Source: Nocardia arthritidis NBRC 100137
GTDB lineage: Bacteria > Actinomycetota > Actinomycetes > Mycobacteriales > Mycobacteriaceae
Direction: 5' to 3'
Assembly: GCF_001612765.1 (NCBI RefSeq)
Contig: NZ_BDBB01000062.1
Coordinates: 1-36,796 of the forward strand
Length of the DNA stretch: 36,796 nucleotides
Shown: positions 1-9,516 of the stretch, in pieces
Position numbering within the stretch: the stretch's first letter is position 1
Layout: every line of letters starts with the position of its first letter
Notes under the pieces: model-generated
The model's input: only the letters and a program-made list of their open reading frames with translations
Database searches by the model: none
What the model was told of the DNA's origin: nothing
Translations under genes and position numbers: made by a program

Positions 1-1869
1 CGCCGCGGGCCTGCGGCGCCGCGCGCCGCAGGAAGGCAGCGGCCCTCGGCCAAGGCTGTCCCGGACGGTCCGCTCCGGTTGCGTCTGGGCGTCGGCCGGG
101 TGGTCATGCTCGTCGCGCTCGCGGTGGTCACGATGCAATTGCTGTGGGTGCAGAGCGTCGCCGCGCCGGGACTGTCCGCACAGGCGGCCAGCCAGCGCAC
201 CACCCATCAGCCCGACCCGGCGATCCGCGGTCCGATCAACGACCGCAACGGCAAGGCGCTGGCCTTCACCGTCTCGGCCAAAGCCCTGCACTTCCGGCCG
301 GTCGCGGTCCGCAAGGAGCTGGCGGACGCCAAGGCCAAAAGCGACAAGGCGCCCGATCCGGACCAGCGGTTACGCGACATCGCGCGCACCATCCACGAGA
401 AGCTCGGCAGAGACGCGCCCGCGGAAGCGGACCTGCTCGCGAAGCTGAACAGTGACGAGCAATTCGTGTTCCTCGCTCAGAACGTGGATCCCCGGATCGC
501 GGACGAGATCACCGAGAAGTTCCCGCAAGTGGGCTCCGATCAGCAGAGCCCCCGGGTGTATCCCGGCGGGTCGTTGGCGGCGAACGTCGTCGGCGCCGTC
601 GGCTGGGACGGCCACGGGCAGGTCGGGCTCGAGTCCTCACTGGACTCGGCGCTGGCCGGTACCGACGGATCGCACACCTACGATCGCGGTTCCGACGGCG
701 CGGTCATCCCCGGCAGCTGGCGCGATGAGCAGCCCGCGGTCAACGGGTCCGCCGTAGAACTCACCCTGGACTCGGATCTGCAGTACTACGTGCAGCAGCA
801 GGTGCAGCAGGCCAAGGACATGTCCGGCGCGGGCTCCGCTTCGGCCGTCGTCCTGGACGCCAAGACCGGGCAGGTCCTGGCTATGGCCAACGACAACACC
901 TTCAACCCGGGCCTGGGCCCGCAGAAGTGGGCCAATGCCCAGCTGAGCAACCCGTCGGTGACGGACGTGTTCGAGCCGGGCTCGGTGAACAAGATCGTCA
1001 CGGCCGCCGCGGCCATCGAATACGGCCTGACCGATCCGGACGAGGTGCATCAGGTGCCCGGCGCTATCCAGATGGCGGGCGTCACCGTGCACGACGCCTG
1101 GGCGCACGGCGTCGAGCCCTATACGACCACGGGCATTTTCGGCAGGTCCTCCAATGTGGGCACGCTGATGCTCGCGCAGCGCGTGGGCGAGGACCACTTC
1201 GCCGACATGGCGCACCGGTTCGGGCTCGGGCAGCGCACGGGCATCGGCCTGCCGGGCGAGAGCGCGGGCCTGATGCCCGACCGTGATCAGTGGTCCGGCG
1301 GCACCTTCGCGAATCTCCCGATCGGGCAGGGCCTTTCGATGACGACGCTGCAGATGGCCGGCATGTACCAGGCGATCGCCAACGACGGCGTCCGCATCCC
1401 GCCCCGGATCGTGCGGGCGAAGATCGCACCGGACGGAACCCGCACCGAGGAGACGCAGCCGGACGGCGTGCGCGTGGTGAGCAAGCAGACCGCTGCCACG
1501 TTGCGGACGATGTTCCAGGCGGTGGTGCAGCGTGACCCGATGAACGCCAACCAGAACGGCACCGGATGGCCCGCGGCCATCACGGGCTACCAGGTGGCGG
1601 GCAAGACCGGTACCGCGCAGAAGGTGGACCGGAATTGCCGGTGCTACTCCACGTCGTCGTTCTGGATCACGTTCGCGGGCATGGTTCCCGCGGACAATCC
1701 GCGGTACGTGATCGGGCTCATGCTCGACGCGCCCGTCCGCAGTTCCGACGGCTCCGGCGGAGGTTCGGTCGCTCCGCTGTTCCACAACATCGCCTCCTGG
1801 GCGCTGCAGCGCGACCGAATTCCGCCGTCCTCGCAGCCGTCCAGGCAATTCGTCCTGCAGGCGGGGTGA
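1..1869 (+). CDS. pbpB: Septal class B penicillin-binding protein (PBP3/FtsI type), 5' partial
   Basis: This is the division-specific peptidoglycan transpeptidase that works with FtsW at the septum. The reading frame is open from base 1, so the true start lies outside the window; the visible N-terminus is an Arg/Pro-rich cytoplasmic tail, typical of mycobacterial PbpB. A single membrane anchor follows at about 85-170, then the PBP dimerisation domain and the transpeptidase domain. The active-site motifs are visible: SxxK as SVNK (catalytic Ser codon 982-984), SxN as SSN (about 1147-1155) and KTG as KTGT (Lys codon 1603-1605). It sits directly upstream of murE, as in mycobacteria. The function is certain from motifs and context; only the 5' end is missing. 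The in-frame TTG at 79 is probably internal. Confidence 0.96.
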   Translation, partial: RRGPAAPRAAGRQRPSAKAVPDGPLRLRLGVGRVVMLVALAVVTMQLLWVQSVAAPGLSAQAASQRTTHQPDPAIRGPINDRNGKALAFTVSAKALHFRPVAVRKELADAKAKSDKAPDPDQRLRDIARTIHEKLGRDAPAEADLLAKLNSDEQFVFLAQNVDPRIADEITEKFPQVGSDQQSPRVYPGGSLAANVVGAVGWDGHGQVGLESSLDSALAGTDGSHTYDRGSDGAVIPGSWRDEQPAVNGSAVELTLDSDLQYYVQQQVQQAKDMSGAGSASAVVLDAKTGQVLAMANDNTFNPGLGPQKWANAQLSNPSVTDVFEPGSVNKIVTAAAAIEYGLTDPDEVHQVPGAIQMAGVTVHDAWAHGVEPYTTTGIFGRSSNVGTLMLAQRVGEDHFADMAHRFGLGQRTGIGLPGESAGLMPDRDQWSGGTFANLPIGQGLSMTTLQMAGMYQAIANDGVRIPPRIVRAKIAPDGTRTEETQPDGVRVVSKQTAATLRTMFQAVVQRDPMNANQNGTGWPAAITGYQVAGKTGTAQKVDRNCRCYSTSSFWITFAGMVPADNPRYVIGLMLDAPVRSSDGSGGGSVAPLFHNIASWALQRDRIPPSSQPSRQFVLQAG

Positions 1870-2175
1870 TCGAGCTTTCCGGCCCGGTGTGACCGGGGTG
1901 TGCGAACGGTAGCGAAGACATCGGATCTGTGCGGAGGAAACAGCAGGTGAGCGCGGTGTTCGAGGAGCGCGGGCACGCGGCGCAGCGCCGTGCGCGTCGC
2001 GTCCTCACCCGGGGGTGTCCGGGCGCCGCGTGGCGCGGTCCGGACCGGGTGGGCGAACCCGTAGGGTGCGGTGGGCGACCTCCCCGGGTTTGCGATGGGG
2101 CGCATGGTCCCGCCGTGACCGGTCGCCGGTAACCTGACACGTCGATCACCGCCCCCCGAAAGGAGCCTGGTTTCT
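1870..2175 (+). other. pbpB-murE intergenic region
   Basis: These 306 bases hold no convincing gene. A GTG-started frame at 1929-2132 (67 codons) has Arg-rich composition and no recognisable domain, and I do not call it. A 12-bp palindrome (CGGTCCGGACCG) lies at 2036-2047 and a small 5-bp hairpin at 2118-2130. TAACCT at 2130-2135 could be a -10 element giving a leader of about 35 nt ahead of murE, but no -35 is evident. Confidence 0.35.
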
Positions 2176-3759
2176 GTGCAGTCCGGTCAACCGCGCGCAT
2201 TGCGGCCAGAGCATTCGCCGTCAACGCCGCTGGCGTCGCTGGCCGCCGTCATCGGCGCCGCGACGAGCCCCGAATCGGCTGTACACGGGGTGTCGGTCAC
2301 CGGCATCGAGCAACGCTCGGATGCGGTGCTCCCCGGTGACCTGTTCGCCGCGCTGCCCGGCGCCCGCGCGCACGGCGCGCGTTTCGCGCGGGAGGCGGTC
2401 GCCCAGGGCGCGGTCGCGGTGCTGACCGACGCGGCGGGCGCGGAGCTGGCCGGGCCGCTCGGGGTGCCGGTGCTGGTGCGGGAGAACCCCAGGACCGTAC
2501 TCGGCGAGCTGTCGGCGACGATCTACGGCAATCCGTCCGAACGGTTGCGCATCGTCGGGATCACCGGGACCTCGGGCAAGACCACCACCTCATATCTGGT
2601 GGAGGCGGGTCTGGCCGCCGCGGGGCTGTCCACCGCATTGATCGGCACCATCGAGACCAGGATCGGCGGCAGGCGGGTGCCCAGCGCGCTGACCACCCCC
2701 GAGGCGCCGCAGTTGCACGCGATGTTCGCGCTGATGGTCGAGCAGGGCGTGGACGCGGTGGTGATGGAGGTGTCCAGCCACGCGCTGACGCTGGGCCGGG
2801 TGGACGGGGTACGTTTCGCGGTGGGCGCGTTCACCAACCTGTCCCAGGACCACCTCGACTTCCACGCCGACTTCGAGGACTATTTCGCCGCCAAACGCAA
2901 GCTGTTCGAACCGGATTCGCCGGTCGCGGCGCGCACCGCCGTGGTCTGCGTGGACGACGAGTGGGGCCGGCGGCTGGCCGCCGGTCTGGCGAACCCCGTC
3001 ACCGTGTCGACCACCCGGACCGCCGCCTGGAGCGTCACCGGCGCGGTGTCGGCGCACGGCGGCGAACAAGACTTCACCGCGGCAGGTCCGCAGGGGGAAA
3101 TTCCCGTGCGCCTGCGGCTTCCCGGCCACTACAACGTCGCCAACGGCCTGCTCGCGGTGGCAGTGTGCGCCGCGGCGGGCGTCGATCCGTCGGCCGCGGC
3201 GCCCGCGTTGGCGACCGTGGACGTGCCGGGCCGGATGCAGCGGGTGGAGCGCGGGCAGGACTTCCTGGCGATCGTCGACTACGCGCACAAGCCCGCGGCG
3301 CTGGAGTCCGTGATCGCCACGCTGCGCGGGCATCTCGCGGCGGATACCGCGGGACGGCTCGCGGTGGTGGTCGGCGCGGGCGGCGAACGGGACGCGGCAA
3401 AGCGGCCGCTGATGGGCGCAGCGGGCGCGCGCGGCGCCGACCTGCTGATCGTCACCGACGACAACCCGCGCACCGAGGACCCGGCGGCCATCCGCGCCGC
3501 CGTGCGCTCCGGTGCGCTGGAGGTCCCGGCGGCCGAACGCGGCGAGGTGCGGGAGATCGGTGACCGGGCGCAAGCCATCGCGGCCGCGGTGGCGTGGGCG
3601 CGACCCGGTGACGCGGTGCTGATCGCGGGCAAGGGACATGAGGCAGGGCAGGAGATCCAGGGCGTGAAGCACCCGTTCGACGACCGCGACGTACTCGCGG
3701 CCGTTTTGGAAAGACGCAGTCCGCAAGGAAACCACGCGGAGGACTTGACGGTTTCATGA
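2176..3759 (+). CDS. murE: UDP-MurNAc-L-Ala-D-Glu:meso-diaminopimelate ligase
   Basis: MurE is the cytoplasmic ATP-dependent ligase that adds the third stem-peptide residue to UDP-MurNAc-dipeptide. The 527-residue product has the three-domain Mur ligase layout. The P-loop GTSGKTTT is at about residues 131-138, the AAKRKLF segment supplies the probable carbamylated lysine, and DNPR (residues 429-432) is the signature for meso-diaminopimelate rather than lysine, which fits an actinomycete wall. The GTG start at 2176 is chosen because AAAGGAG lies at 2158-2164, 11 nt upstream. The stop overlaps the murF start as ATGA, so the two are probably translationally coupled. Confidence 0.97.
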   Translation: MQSGQPRALRPEHSPSTPLASLAAVIGAATSPESAVHGVSVTGIEQRSDAVLPGDLFAALPGARAHGARFAREAVAQGAVAVLTDAAGAELAGPLGVPVLVRENPRTVLGELSATIYGNPSERLRIVGITGTSGKTTTSYLVEAGLAAAGLSTALIGTIETRIGGRRVPSALTTPEAPQLHAMFALMVEQGVDAVVMEVSSHALTLGRVDGVRFAVGAFTNLSQDHLDFHADFEDYFAAKRKLFEPDSPVAARTAVVCVDDEWGRRLAAGLANPVTVSTTRTAAWSVTGAVSAHGGEQDFTAAGPQGEIPVRLRLPGHYNVANGLLAVAVCAAAGVDPSAAAPALATVDVPGRMQRVERGQDFLAIVDYAHKPAALESVIATLRGHLAADTAGRLAVVVGAGGERDAAKRPLMGAAGARGADLLIVTDDNPRTEDPAAIRAAVRSGALEVPAAERGEVREIGDRAQAIAAAVAWARPGDAVLIAGKGHEAGQEIQGVKHPFDDRDVLAAVLERRSPQGNHAEDLTVS

Positions 3760-5294
3760 TCGAGATGACACTGCGGGACATCGCGGACGTCGTGGGCGGC
3801 ACGCTGCACGACGTCGCAGACCCGGAGGTGCGAGTGACCGGTGCGGTCGAATTCGATTCGCGCCGAATCGGTTCCGGCGATCTGTTCCTGGCGCTTCCGG
3901 GCGAGCGCTCCGACGGCCACGACTACGCGGCCGCGGCGATCGCCGCGGGCGCGGTGGCGGTGCTGGCGGCGCGGCCGGTGGGCGTGCCCGCCATCGTGGT
4001 CACCCCGGCCCGTGGCGCCGTGCCGTCGAGTTCGGTTGCGCTCAGCCATGATTCGGACGGTTCCGGCGCCGCCGTGCTGACCGCGCTCGCCGCGCTGGCC
4101 CGCGCCAGCGTGTCGCGTCTGGCCGCCGAGGGCGGACTCACCGTCGTGGGCGTCACCGGCTCGTCCGGCAAGACCTCCACCAAGGACCTGCTGGCCGCCG
4201 TCCTGGCGCCGCTGGGCACGGTGGTGGCACCGCCGGGTTCGTTCAACAACGAACTCGGCCACCCGTGGACCGCGTTGCGTGCCGACGCGGGCACCCGTTT
4301 CCTGGTGCTCGAGCTGTCCGCGCGTGGGCCGGGGCACATCGCCGCGCTGGCCGAGGTGGCGCCGCCGAGCATCGGCGTGGTGCTCAACGTCGGCACCGCG
4401 CATCTGGGCGAGTTCGGCAGCCGCGAGGCGATCGCGAAGACCAAGGGCGAGCTGGTCGAGGCGTTGCCGCCGACCGGGCTGGCCGTGCTCAACGCCGACG
4501 ATCCGCAGGTCGCCGCGATGGCCGCGCGTACGTCGGCGCGGGTGGTGACCGTCGGGCAGGCCGCGAATGCCGAGGTGCGGGCCACCGACATCCGGCTCGA
4601 CGACCAGGCCAGGGCCGAGTTCACCGTGCACACGCCGGTGGGCAGCGCCCCGGTGCGCCTGGCCGTGCACGGCGAGCACCAGGTGGGCAACGCGCTGTCG
4701 GCGATCGCGGTGGCGCTGGAATGCGGCGCGGACCTCGACACCGTCACCGCGGCGCTGTCCGGTGCGCGCGCCGCGTCCGCCCGCCGGATGGACGTGCGGA
4801 CCACGGTGGACGGGATCACGGTGGTCAACGACTCCTACAACGCCAATCCGGATTCGGTCCGTGCCGCGCTCAAAGCGCTGGTGAGCATGGCCCGCGCGGC
4901 AGGGACGCCGCGGCGCAGCTGGGCGGTGCTCGGCGAGATGGCCGAGCTCGGCGAGGAATCCGTCATCGAGCACGACGCCATCGGACGGCTCGCGGTGCGG
5001 CTGGACGTCAGCCGGGTGGTCGTCGTGGGCACCGGAAGGCCCGCCCGCGCGCTGCACCAAGGCGCGGTGATGGAAGGGTCCTGGGGTGAGGAATCGATCC
5101 TCGTACCCGATATCGAGGCGGCGATCGCACTGCTGGACAAGGAAGTCGCCCCCGGCGACGTGGTGCTGGTCAAGGCATCGAAGTCGGTCGGCCTCTGGGA
5201 GGTCGCCGAGCATCTGACCGACCCGGGCGTCGTGACCGCACGCGGCGGCGCGGCGAACAACGGGGCGGGACAGGACACGGAGGCAGCAGGATGA
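3756..5294 (+). CDS. murF: UDP-MurNAc-tripeptide:D-Ala-D-Ala ligase
   Basis: MurF adds the D-Ala-D-Ala dipeptide to give UDP-MurNAc-pentapeptide, the last cytoplasmic ligase step. The 512-residue product has the Mur ligase N-terminal domain, a P-loop GSSGKTSTK starting at residue 135, and the family motif NDSYNANPDS in the C-terminal half. The ATG at 3756 overlaps the murE stop by four bases and has GGAGGA at 3738-3743; a second ATG at 3765 is possible but less well placed. The 3' end overlaps mraY as ATGA. Length and motifs are normal for the family. Confidence 0.97.
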   Translation: MIEMTLRDIADVVGGTLHDVADPEVRVTGAVEFDSRRIGSGDLFLALPGERSDGHDYAAAAIAAGAVAVLAARPVGVPAIVVTPARGAVPSSSVALSHDSDGSGAAVLTALAALARASVSRLAAEGGLTVVGVTGSSGKTSTKDLLAAVLAPLGTVVAPPGSFNNELGHPWTALRADAGTRFLVLELSARGPGHIAALAEVAPPSIGVVLNVGTAHLGEFGSREAIAKTKGELVEALPPTGLAVLNADDPQVAAMAARTSARVVTVGQAANAEVRATDIRLDDQARAEFTVHTPVGSAPVRLAVHGEHQVGNALSAIAVALECGADLDTVTAALSGARAASARRMDVRTTVDGITVVNDSYNANPDSVRAALKALVSMARAAGTPRRSWAVLGEMAELGEESVIEHDAIGRLAVRLDVSRVVVVGTGRPARALHQGAVMEGSWGEESILVPDIEAAIALLDKEVAPGDVVLVKASKSVGLWEVAEHLTDPGVVTARGGAANNGAGQDTEAAG

Positions 5295-6367
5295 GACAGA
5301 TTCTCTTCGCCGCGGCGATCGCGCTGACGGTCTCGATCCTGCTGACGCCGCTGCTCATCCGGTTGTTCGCCAAGCAGGGCTTCGGGCAGGAGATCCGAGT
5401 CGACGGTCCCGCCAGCCACCAGGCCAAGCGCGGCACCCCGACGATGGGCGGCGTCGCCATCCTGGTCGGCATGTGGGCCGGTTACCTCGGCTCCCATCTG
5501 ATCGGCATCGGCTACGACGCCGATGGGCCGTCGGCGTCGGCGTTGCTGGTGCTCGGCCTGGCCACGGCGCTCGGCGCGGTGGGTTTCGTCGACGACTTCA
5601 TCAAGATCCGCAAGCAACGCAACCTGGGGCTGACCGCGGCGGGCAAGTATCTCGGCCAGCTGTCCGCGGCCGTGATCTTCGGCATTCTCGCCTTGCAGTT
5701 CCGCGGCGGGAGCGGGCTGACCCCCGCCAGCAGGCACCTGTCCTACGTGCGCGACATCAGCACGGTCACCATGGGCGTGGTCGTGTTCCTGGTCTTCGTC
5801 TGCTTCGTGGTCGTCGCCTGGTCCAACGCGGTGAACCTCACCGACGGACTCGACGGGCTGGCCGCGGGATCGATGAGCCTGGTGCTGGGCGGCTACGTGA
5901 TCATCACGTTCTGGCAGTACTACCACGCCTGCGAGACCAAGCCCGAGACCGGCTGCTACAACGTGCGCGATCCGCTGGACCTCGCCCTGGTCTGCGCGGC
6001 GGGCGCGGCGGCGTGCGTCGGGTTCCTGTGGTGGAACGCCGCCCCCGCCAAGATCTTCATGGGCGACACCGGTTCGCTCGCGCTCGGCGGCCTGCTGGCG
6101 GGCCTGTCCATCACCACCCGCACCGAACTGCTGATGATCGTCATCGGCGCGCTGTTCGTCGCCGAGACCGCGTCGGTGGTGTTGCAGGTCGCGGTCTTCC
6201 GCACCACGCGCAACCGGTTGTTCAAGATGGCGCCGTTCCACCATCACTTCGAGCTCAGCAAATGGGCCGAGACGACGGTGATCATCAGGTTCTGGCTCCT
6301 GGCCGCGATGGCTTCCGCCGTCGGGCTCGGGCTGTTCTACAGCGAATACCTCTCCGCGGTCGGGTGA
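5291..6367 (+). CDS. mraY: Phospho-MurNAc-pentapeptide transferase (lipid I synthase)
   Basis: MraY (MurX in mycobacteria) is the integral membrane enzyme that transfers phospho-MurNAc-pentapeptide to undecaprenyl (or decaprenyl) phosphate to make lipid I. The 358-residue product is hydrophobic throughout, consistent with about ten membrane helices. Family motifs are present: the aspartate pair in FVDDFIKIRK, NLTDGLDGLA, FMGDTGSLALGG and the histidine cluster FHHHFE near the C-terminus. The ATG overlaps the murF stop by four bases. The last codon region overlaps the GTG chosen for murD. Confidence 0.97.
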   Translation: MRQILFAAAIALTVSILLTPLLIRLFAKQGFGQEIRVDGPASHQAKRGTPTMGGVAILVGMWAGYLGSHLIGIGYDADGPSASALLVLGLATALGAVGFVDDFIKIRKQRNLGLTAAGKYLGQLSAAVIFGILALQFRGGSGLTPASRHLSYVRDISTVTMGVVVFLVFVCFVVVAWSNAVNLTDGLDGLAAGSMSLVLGGYVIITFWQYYHACETKPETGCYNVRDPLDLALVCAAGAAACVGFLWWNAAPAKIFMGDTGSLALGGLLAGLSITTRTELLMIVIGALFVAETASVVLQVAVFRTTRNRLFKMAPFHHHFELSKWAETTVIIRFWLLAAMASAVGLGLFYSEYLSAVG

Positions 6368-7872
6368 ACGAGATGGTCGAACATTCTCCGCGGGCCCTGC
6401 GCTCGCCCGGGCCCATGCTGGAATTCCTGCGCGGCCGTGACGTCCTGGTCGCGGGCTGGGGAGTCTCGGGACGCTCGCTGGTCGAACCGCTGCGCGACAT
6501 CGGCGCGCGCCCGGTGGTCACCGACGGCGGCGCCGCCGCCCTGGCCGAGGCGGCCGGGCTCGGGCTGGACGTGGCCACCGCCGCGGAGCTGGAGAACACC
6601 GACTGGAGCCGGTTCGCGCTGGTGATCACCAGCCCGGGCTGGCGGCCGGACTCGCCGGTGCTGGCCTCCGCCGTGTCGGAGGGCACGCCGGTGTGGGGTG
6701 ACGTGGAGTTCGCCTGGTGGGTCGACCAAGCCAGGATCTACGGCCCGGTGCGCAAATGGCTGGTCGTCACCGGCACCAACGGCAAGACCACCACGACCCA
6801 GATGACCCACGCCATTCTGCGCGCCGCCGGTATCGCCAGCGTCGCCTGCGGCAACATCGGCCTTCCCATCCTGGACGCGTTGCGGCGCAACCCCGGTCCG
6901 CAGGTGCTCGCGGTCGAACTGTCGTCGTTCCAGCTGCACTGGGCGCCGTCGGTGCGCCCGGAGGCCGGCGTGGTGCTCAACGTGGCCGAGGATCACCTGG
7001 ATTGGCACGGCGGCCTGGACGCCTACGCCGCCGCCAAGGCCAGGGCGCTGGTCGGCCGGGTCGGCGTGGTCGGCCTGGACGATCCGGTCGCGGCCTCGCT
7101 GGCTCGCAAGTCCAAGGCTCGCCGGACCGTTGGTTTCCGCGTCGGCGTGCCCGCCGACGGCGAGCTCGGCGTGGTGGACGGCAAGCTGCTCGACCGCGCG
7201 TTCACCAAGGCCGCGATCCTGGCCGAGGTGGGCGACATCAGCCCGCCCGGTCCCGCGGGTGTCGCCGACGCCCTCGCCGCCTCCGCGCTGACCAGGGCGA
7301 TCGACATCGCGCCGCAGTTCGTCCGGGAGGGCTTGATCGAGCACAAGGTCGGCCCGCACCGTGCCGCGTTCGTGCGCGAGCTGGCCGGCGTCGAGTTCGT
7401 CGACGACTCCAAGGCCACCAATCCGCATGCCGCGCGCTGCTCGATCCTGGCGCATCCGCAGGTGGTCTGGGTGGCCGGCGGCCAGCTGAAGGGCGCGCAC
7501 GTCGAGGACCTCGTCGAGGAGGTCGCCGACCGCCTGGTCGCGGCCGTGCTGATCGGCGCCGACGCGCCGGTGATCGCGGCCGCGTTGGCGCGACACGCGC
7601 CCGAGGTCCCGGTGGTCGAGCTGATCGCGGGAGACGATGCAGGGATGGGTGACGAAGCGTCGAGAACCGCCGCGGCCGACGCCGTCATGGCGCGCGCCGT
7701 GCGAGCGGCCGCCGGGTTCGCCCGCCGCGGCGACACCGTGCTGCTGGCTCCCGCCGCCGCGTCGCTGGACATGTTCGCCGATTACACCCACCGGGGTCGC
7801 AGCTTCGCCGCGGCGGTGCACACCCTGGAAGAACGTGACCTGGGAACCACCGACATCGGAGGTTTGCGGTGA
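6364..7872 (+). CDS. murD: UDP-MurNAc-L-alanine:D-glutamate ligase
   Basis: MurD adds D-glutamate to UDP-MurNAc-L-Ala in the cytoplasm. The product (502 residues from this start) has an N-terminal Rossmann-like domain, the P-loop GTNGKTTTT starting at residue 137, DHLDWH in the central domain, and DDSKATNPHA in the C-terminal domain. I chose GTG 6364 because it overlaps the mraY stop as GTGA, matching the rest of the cluster; ATG 6373 and ATG 6418 are alternatives and no strong ribosome binding site decides. The frame is open far upstream through mraY, but that part is a shadow. The next gene, ftsW, is the only one in the chain not overlapping its predecessor. Confidence 0.95.
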   Translation: MNEMVEHSPRALRSPGPMLEFLRGRDVLVAGWGVSGRSLVEPLRDIGARPVVTDGGAAALAEAAGLGLDVATAAELENTDWSRFALVITSPGWRPDSPVLASAVSEGTPVWGDVEFAWWVDQARIYGPVRKWLVVTGTNGKTTTTQMTHAILRAAGIASVACGNIGLPILDALRRNPGPQVLAVELSSFQLHWAPSVRPEAGVVLNVAEDHLDWHGGLDAYAAAKARALVGRVGVVGLDDPVAASLARKSKARRTVGFRVGVPADGELGVVDGKLLDRAFTKAAILAEVGDISPPGPAGVADALAASALTRAIDIAPQFVREGLIEHKVGPHRAAFVRELAGVEFVDDSKATNPHAARCSILAHPQVVWVAGGQLKGAHVEDLVEEVADRLVAAVLIGADAPVIAAALARHAPEVPVVELIAGDDAGMGDEASRTAAADAVMARAVRAAAGFARRGDTVLLAPAAASLDMFADYTHRGRSFAAAVHTLEERDLGTTDIGGLR

Positions 7873-8019
7873 CCGCCGACCGGGGCGGGTGTGATCCGGA
7901 CGCCCACTCCGGTCGGCCGAACCACCTTCGCGGACCAGCGGGCCCACCGCCGCATCGCTTTCGGCGCCGAGAAATCCCGACGCCGCTCCGGTTACGACCG
8001 AGGGTGAACCGGGGGGCGC

Positions 8020-9516
8020 ATGGTGCGTAAAGGTAACGGCACGCGGTCGACAGCGAAAGCGGGTATCCAGAAGACCGGCGCGCAGCCACAACGGAGCCGG
8101 GCGTCGGGTATGGGGCCCGCGGCGTGGCTGGCACGCCCGCTCGCGTCGTTCCACCTCGTCGTTACCATCGCGACACTGCTGACGGCCCTGGGACTCGTCA
8201 TGGTCCTGTCGGCGTCCGGAGTCGTGGAATACGCGGAAGGCGGGTCGGCGTACTCGCTGTTCATCCAGCAGACCCTGTTCGCGGCGATCGGTGCCGTCCT
8301 GTTCTATCTGGCCCTGCGGGTTCCGCTGCGCCTGTTACGCCAAGCCTCGTTCCCGCTTTTCGCGATGTCGGTGCTGGCGCTGGTGCTCGTCCTCGTTCCC
8401 GGTATCGGCACCCGCGTGCAGGGCGCCCGCCGGTGGCTGATCCTCGGCCCGGTCTCGGTGCAGCCATCCGAAGTCGTGAAGGTGACGCTGATCGTCTGGG
8501 GCGCTCACCTGCTGGTTTCCCGGCGCGCGATCGGTTCGGGTCTGCGCGACATCCTGGTTCCGCTCGTCCCGGCGGGTGTGCTGGTGTGTCTGCTGATCGT
8601 GGTCCAGCCGAACCTCAGCACCACGGTCGCGGTCGGGATCATCCTCGGCGCCCTGCTGTGGTTCGGCGGCCTACCGGTCCGGTTGTTCGTGACGATCGCG
8701 GTCTCCGGCGTCGTGGCCGCGGGCGTGCTCGCGATGTCCGCCGGATACCGGTCGAATCGGGTCCGGTCCTTCTTCAACCCGGGTTCCGATCCGCAAGGCG
8801 ACAATTACCAAGCCCGGCAAGCGCTGTATTCCCTGGCCGACGGGGGGATCTGGGGCAGAGGGCTGGGGCAGAGCCGGGCCAAGTGGAGCTACTTGCCGAA
8901 CGCGCACAACGATTTCATCTTCGCGATCATCGGCGAAGAACTCGGCTTCCTCGGCTGCGCGCTGGTGCTGGGACTGTTCGCGTTGTTCGTCTACACGGGC
9001 CTACGCATCGCCAGCCGGTCGGCGGATCCGTTTCTGCAGCTGCTGACCGCCGCCGCGACGACGTGGATCGCCGGGCAAGCCATGATCAACATCGGGTACG
9101 TGGTGGGTTTGCTGCCGGTCACCGGACTGCAGCTGCCGCTGGTGTCGGCCGGTGGCTCATCGCTCGCGATCACCCTGCTCATGTTCGGGCTCATCGCCAA
9201 CGCCGCTCGACACGAGCCGGAGGCCGTCGCGGCGCTGCACGCCGGACAGGACGGTCGTTTCAGTAGGCTGTTGCGGTTGCCCAAACCCGAGGTGTACGCA
9301 CCGGCCCGGGCGAGTGCGGCCCGCCGCGGCCGGGCGCCCAGGCAGGCCGACCGCGGACCGTCCGCGCTTCCGCGGGGGCGGGGCGGGCGGTACAGCGCGG
9401 AACCGCCGCGGCGCCGCTCGCCGGAGAGCCGTGGCACCAGCTCGGCGCGTGCCACCAGGGCTTGGGAACCAAGTTATCCGGTCAATCACGCAAGAGAACG
9501 GGGAAGATCTAGGTGA
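8020..9516 (+). CDS. ftsW: Septal SEDS peptidoglycan glycosyltransferase
   Basis: FtsW polymerises lipid II at the septum in partnership with PbpB. The 498-residue product has a short basic N-terminal tail, about ten membrane helices (roughly residues 45-395) and SEDS signatures: QPSEVVK after the fourth helix region, NDFIFAIIGEELG, and LLPVTGLQLPLVSAGG before the last helix. About 100 C-terminal residues form an Arg/Pro-rich cytoplasmic tail. ATG 8020 is the only reasonable start because an in-frame TGA lies at 8005-8007. A 147-base gap separates it from murD. Its stop overlaps the murG start as GTGA. Confidence 0.96.
   Translation: MVRKGNGTRSTAKAGIQKTGAQPQRSRASGMGPAAWLARPLASFHLVVTIATLLTALGLVMVLSASGVVEYAEGGSAYSLFIQQTLFAAIGAVLFYLALRVPLRLLRQASFPLFAMSVLALVLVLVPGIGTRVQGARRWLILGPVSVQPSEVVKVTLIVWGAHLLVSRRAIGSGLRDILVPLVPAGVLVCLLIVVQPNLSTTVAVGIILGALLWFGGLPVRLFVTIAVSGVVAAGVLAMSAGYRSNRVRSFFNPGSDPQGDNYQARQALYSLADGGIWGRGLGQSRAKWSYLPNAHNDFIFAIIGEELGFLGCALVLGLFALFVYTGLRIASRSADPFLQLLTAAATTWIAGQAMINIGYVVGLLPVTGLQLPLVSAGGSSLAITLLMFGLIANAARHEPEAVAALHAGQDGRFSRLLRLPKPEVYAPARASAARRGRAPRQADRGPSALPRGRGGRYSAEPPRRRSPESRGTSSARATRAWEPSYPVNHARERGRSR

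Noticed and set aside
79..81. TTG as the start of pbpB
   Set aside because: The frame is open to base 1 and the upstream residues form the basic tail expected of PbpB, so the gene is cut by the window edge.
1929..2132. 67-codon frame between pbpB and murE
   Set aside because: No ribosome binding site of note, no domain, and composition like non-coding DNA.
5473..7872. Apparent 799-codon frame suggesting an extended murD
   Set aside because: The first 297 codons lie inside mraY in another frame and have shadow composition. MurD homology begins only after the mraY stop.
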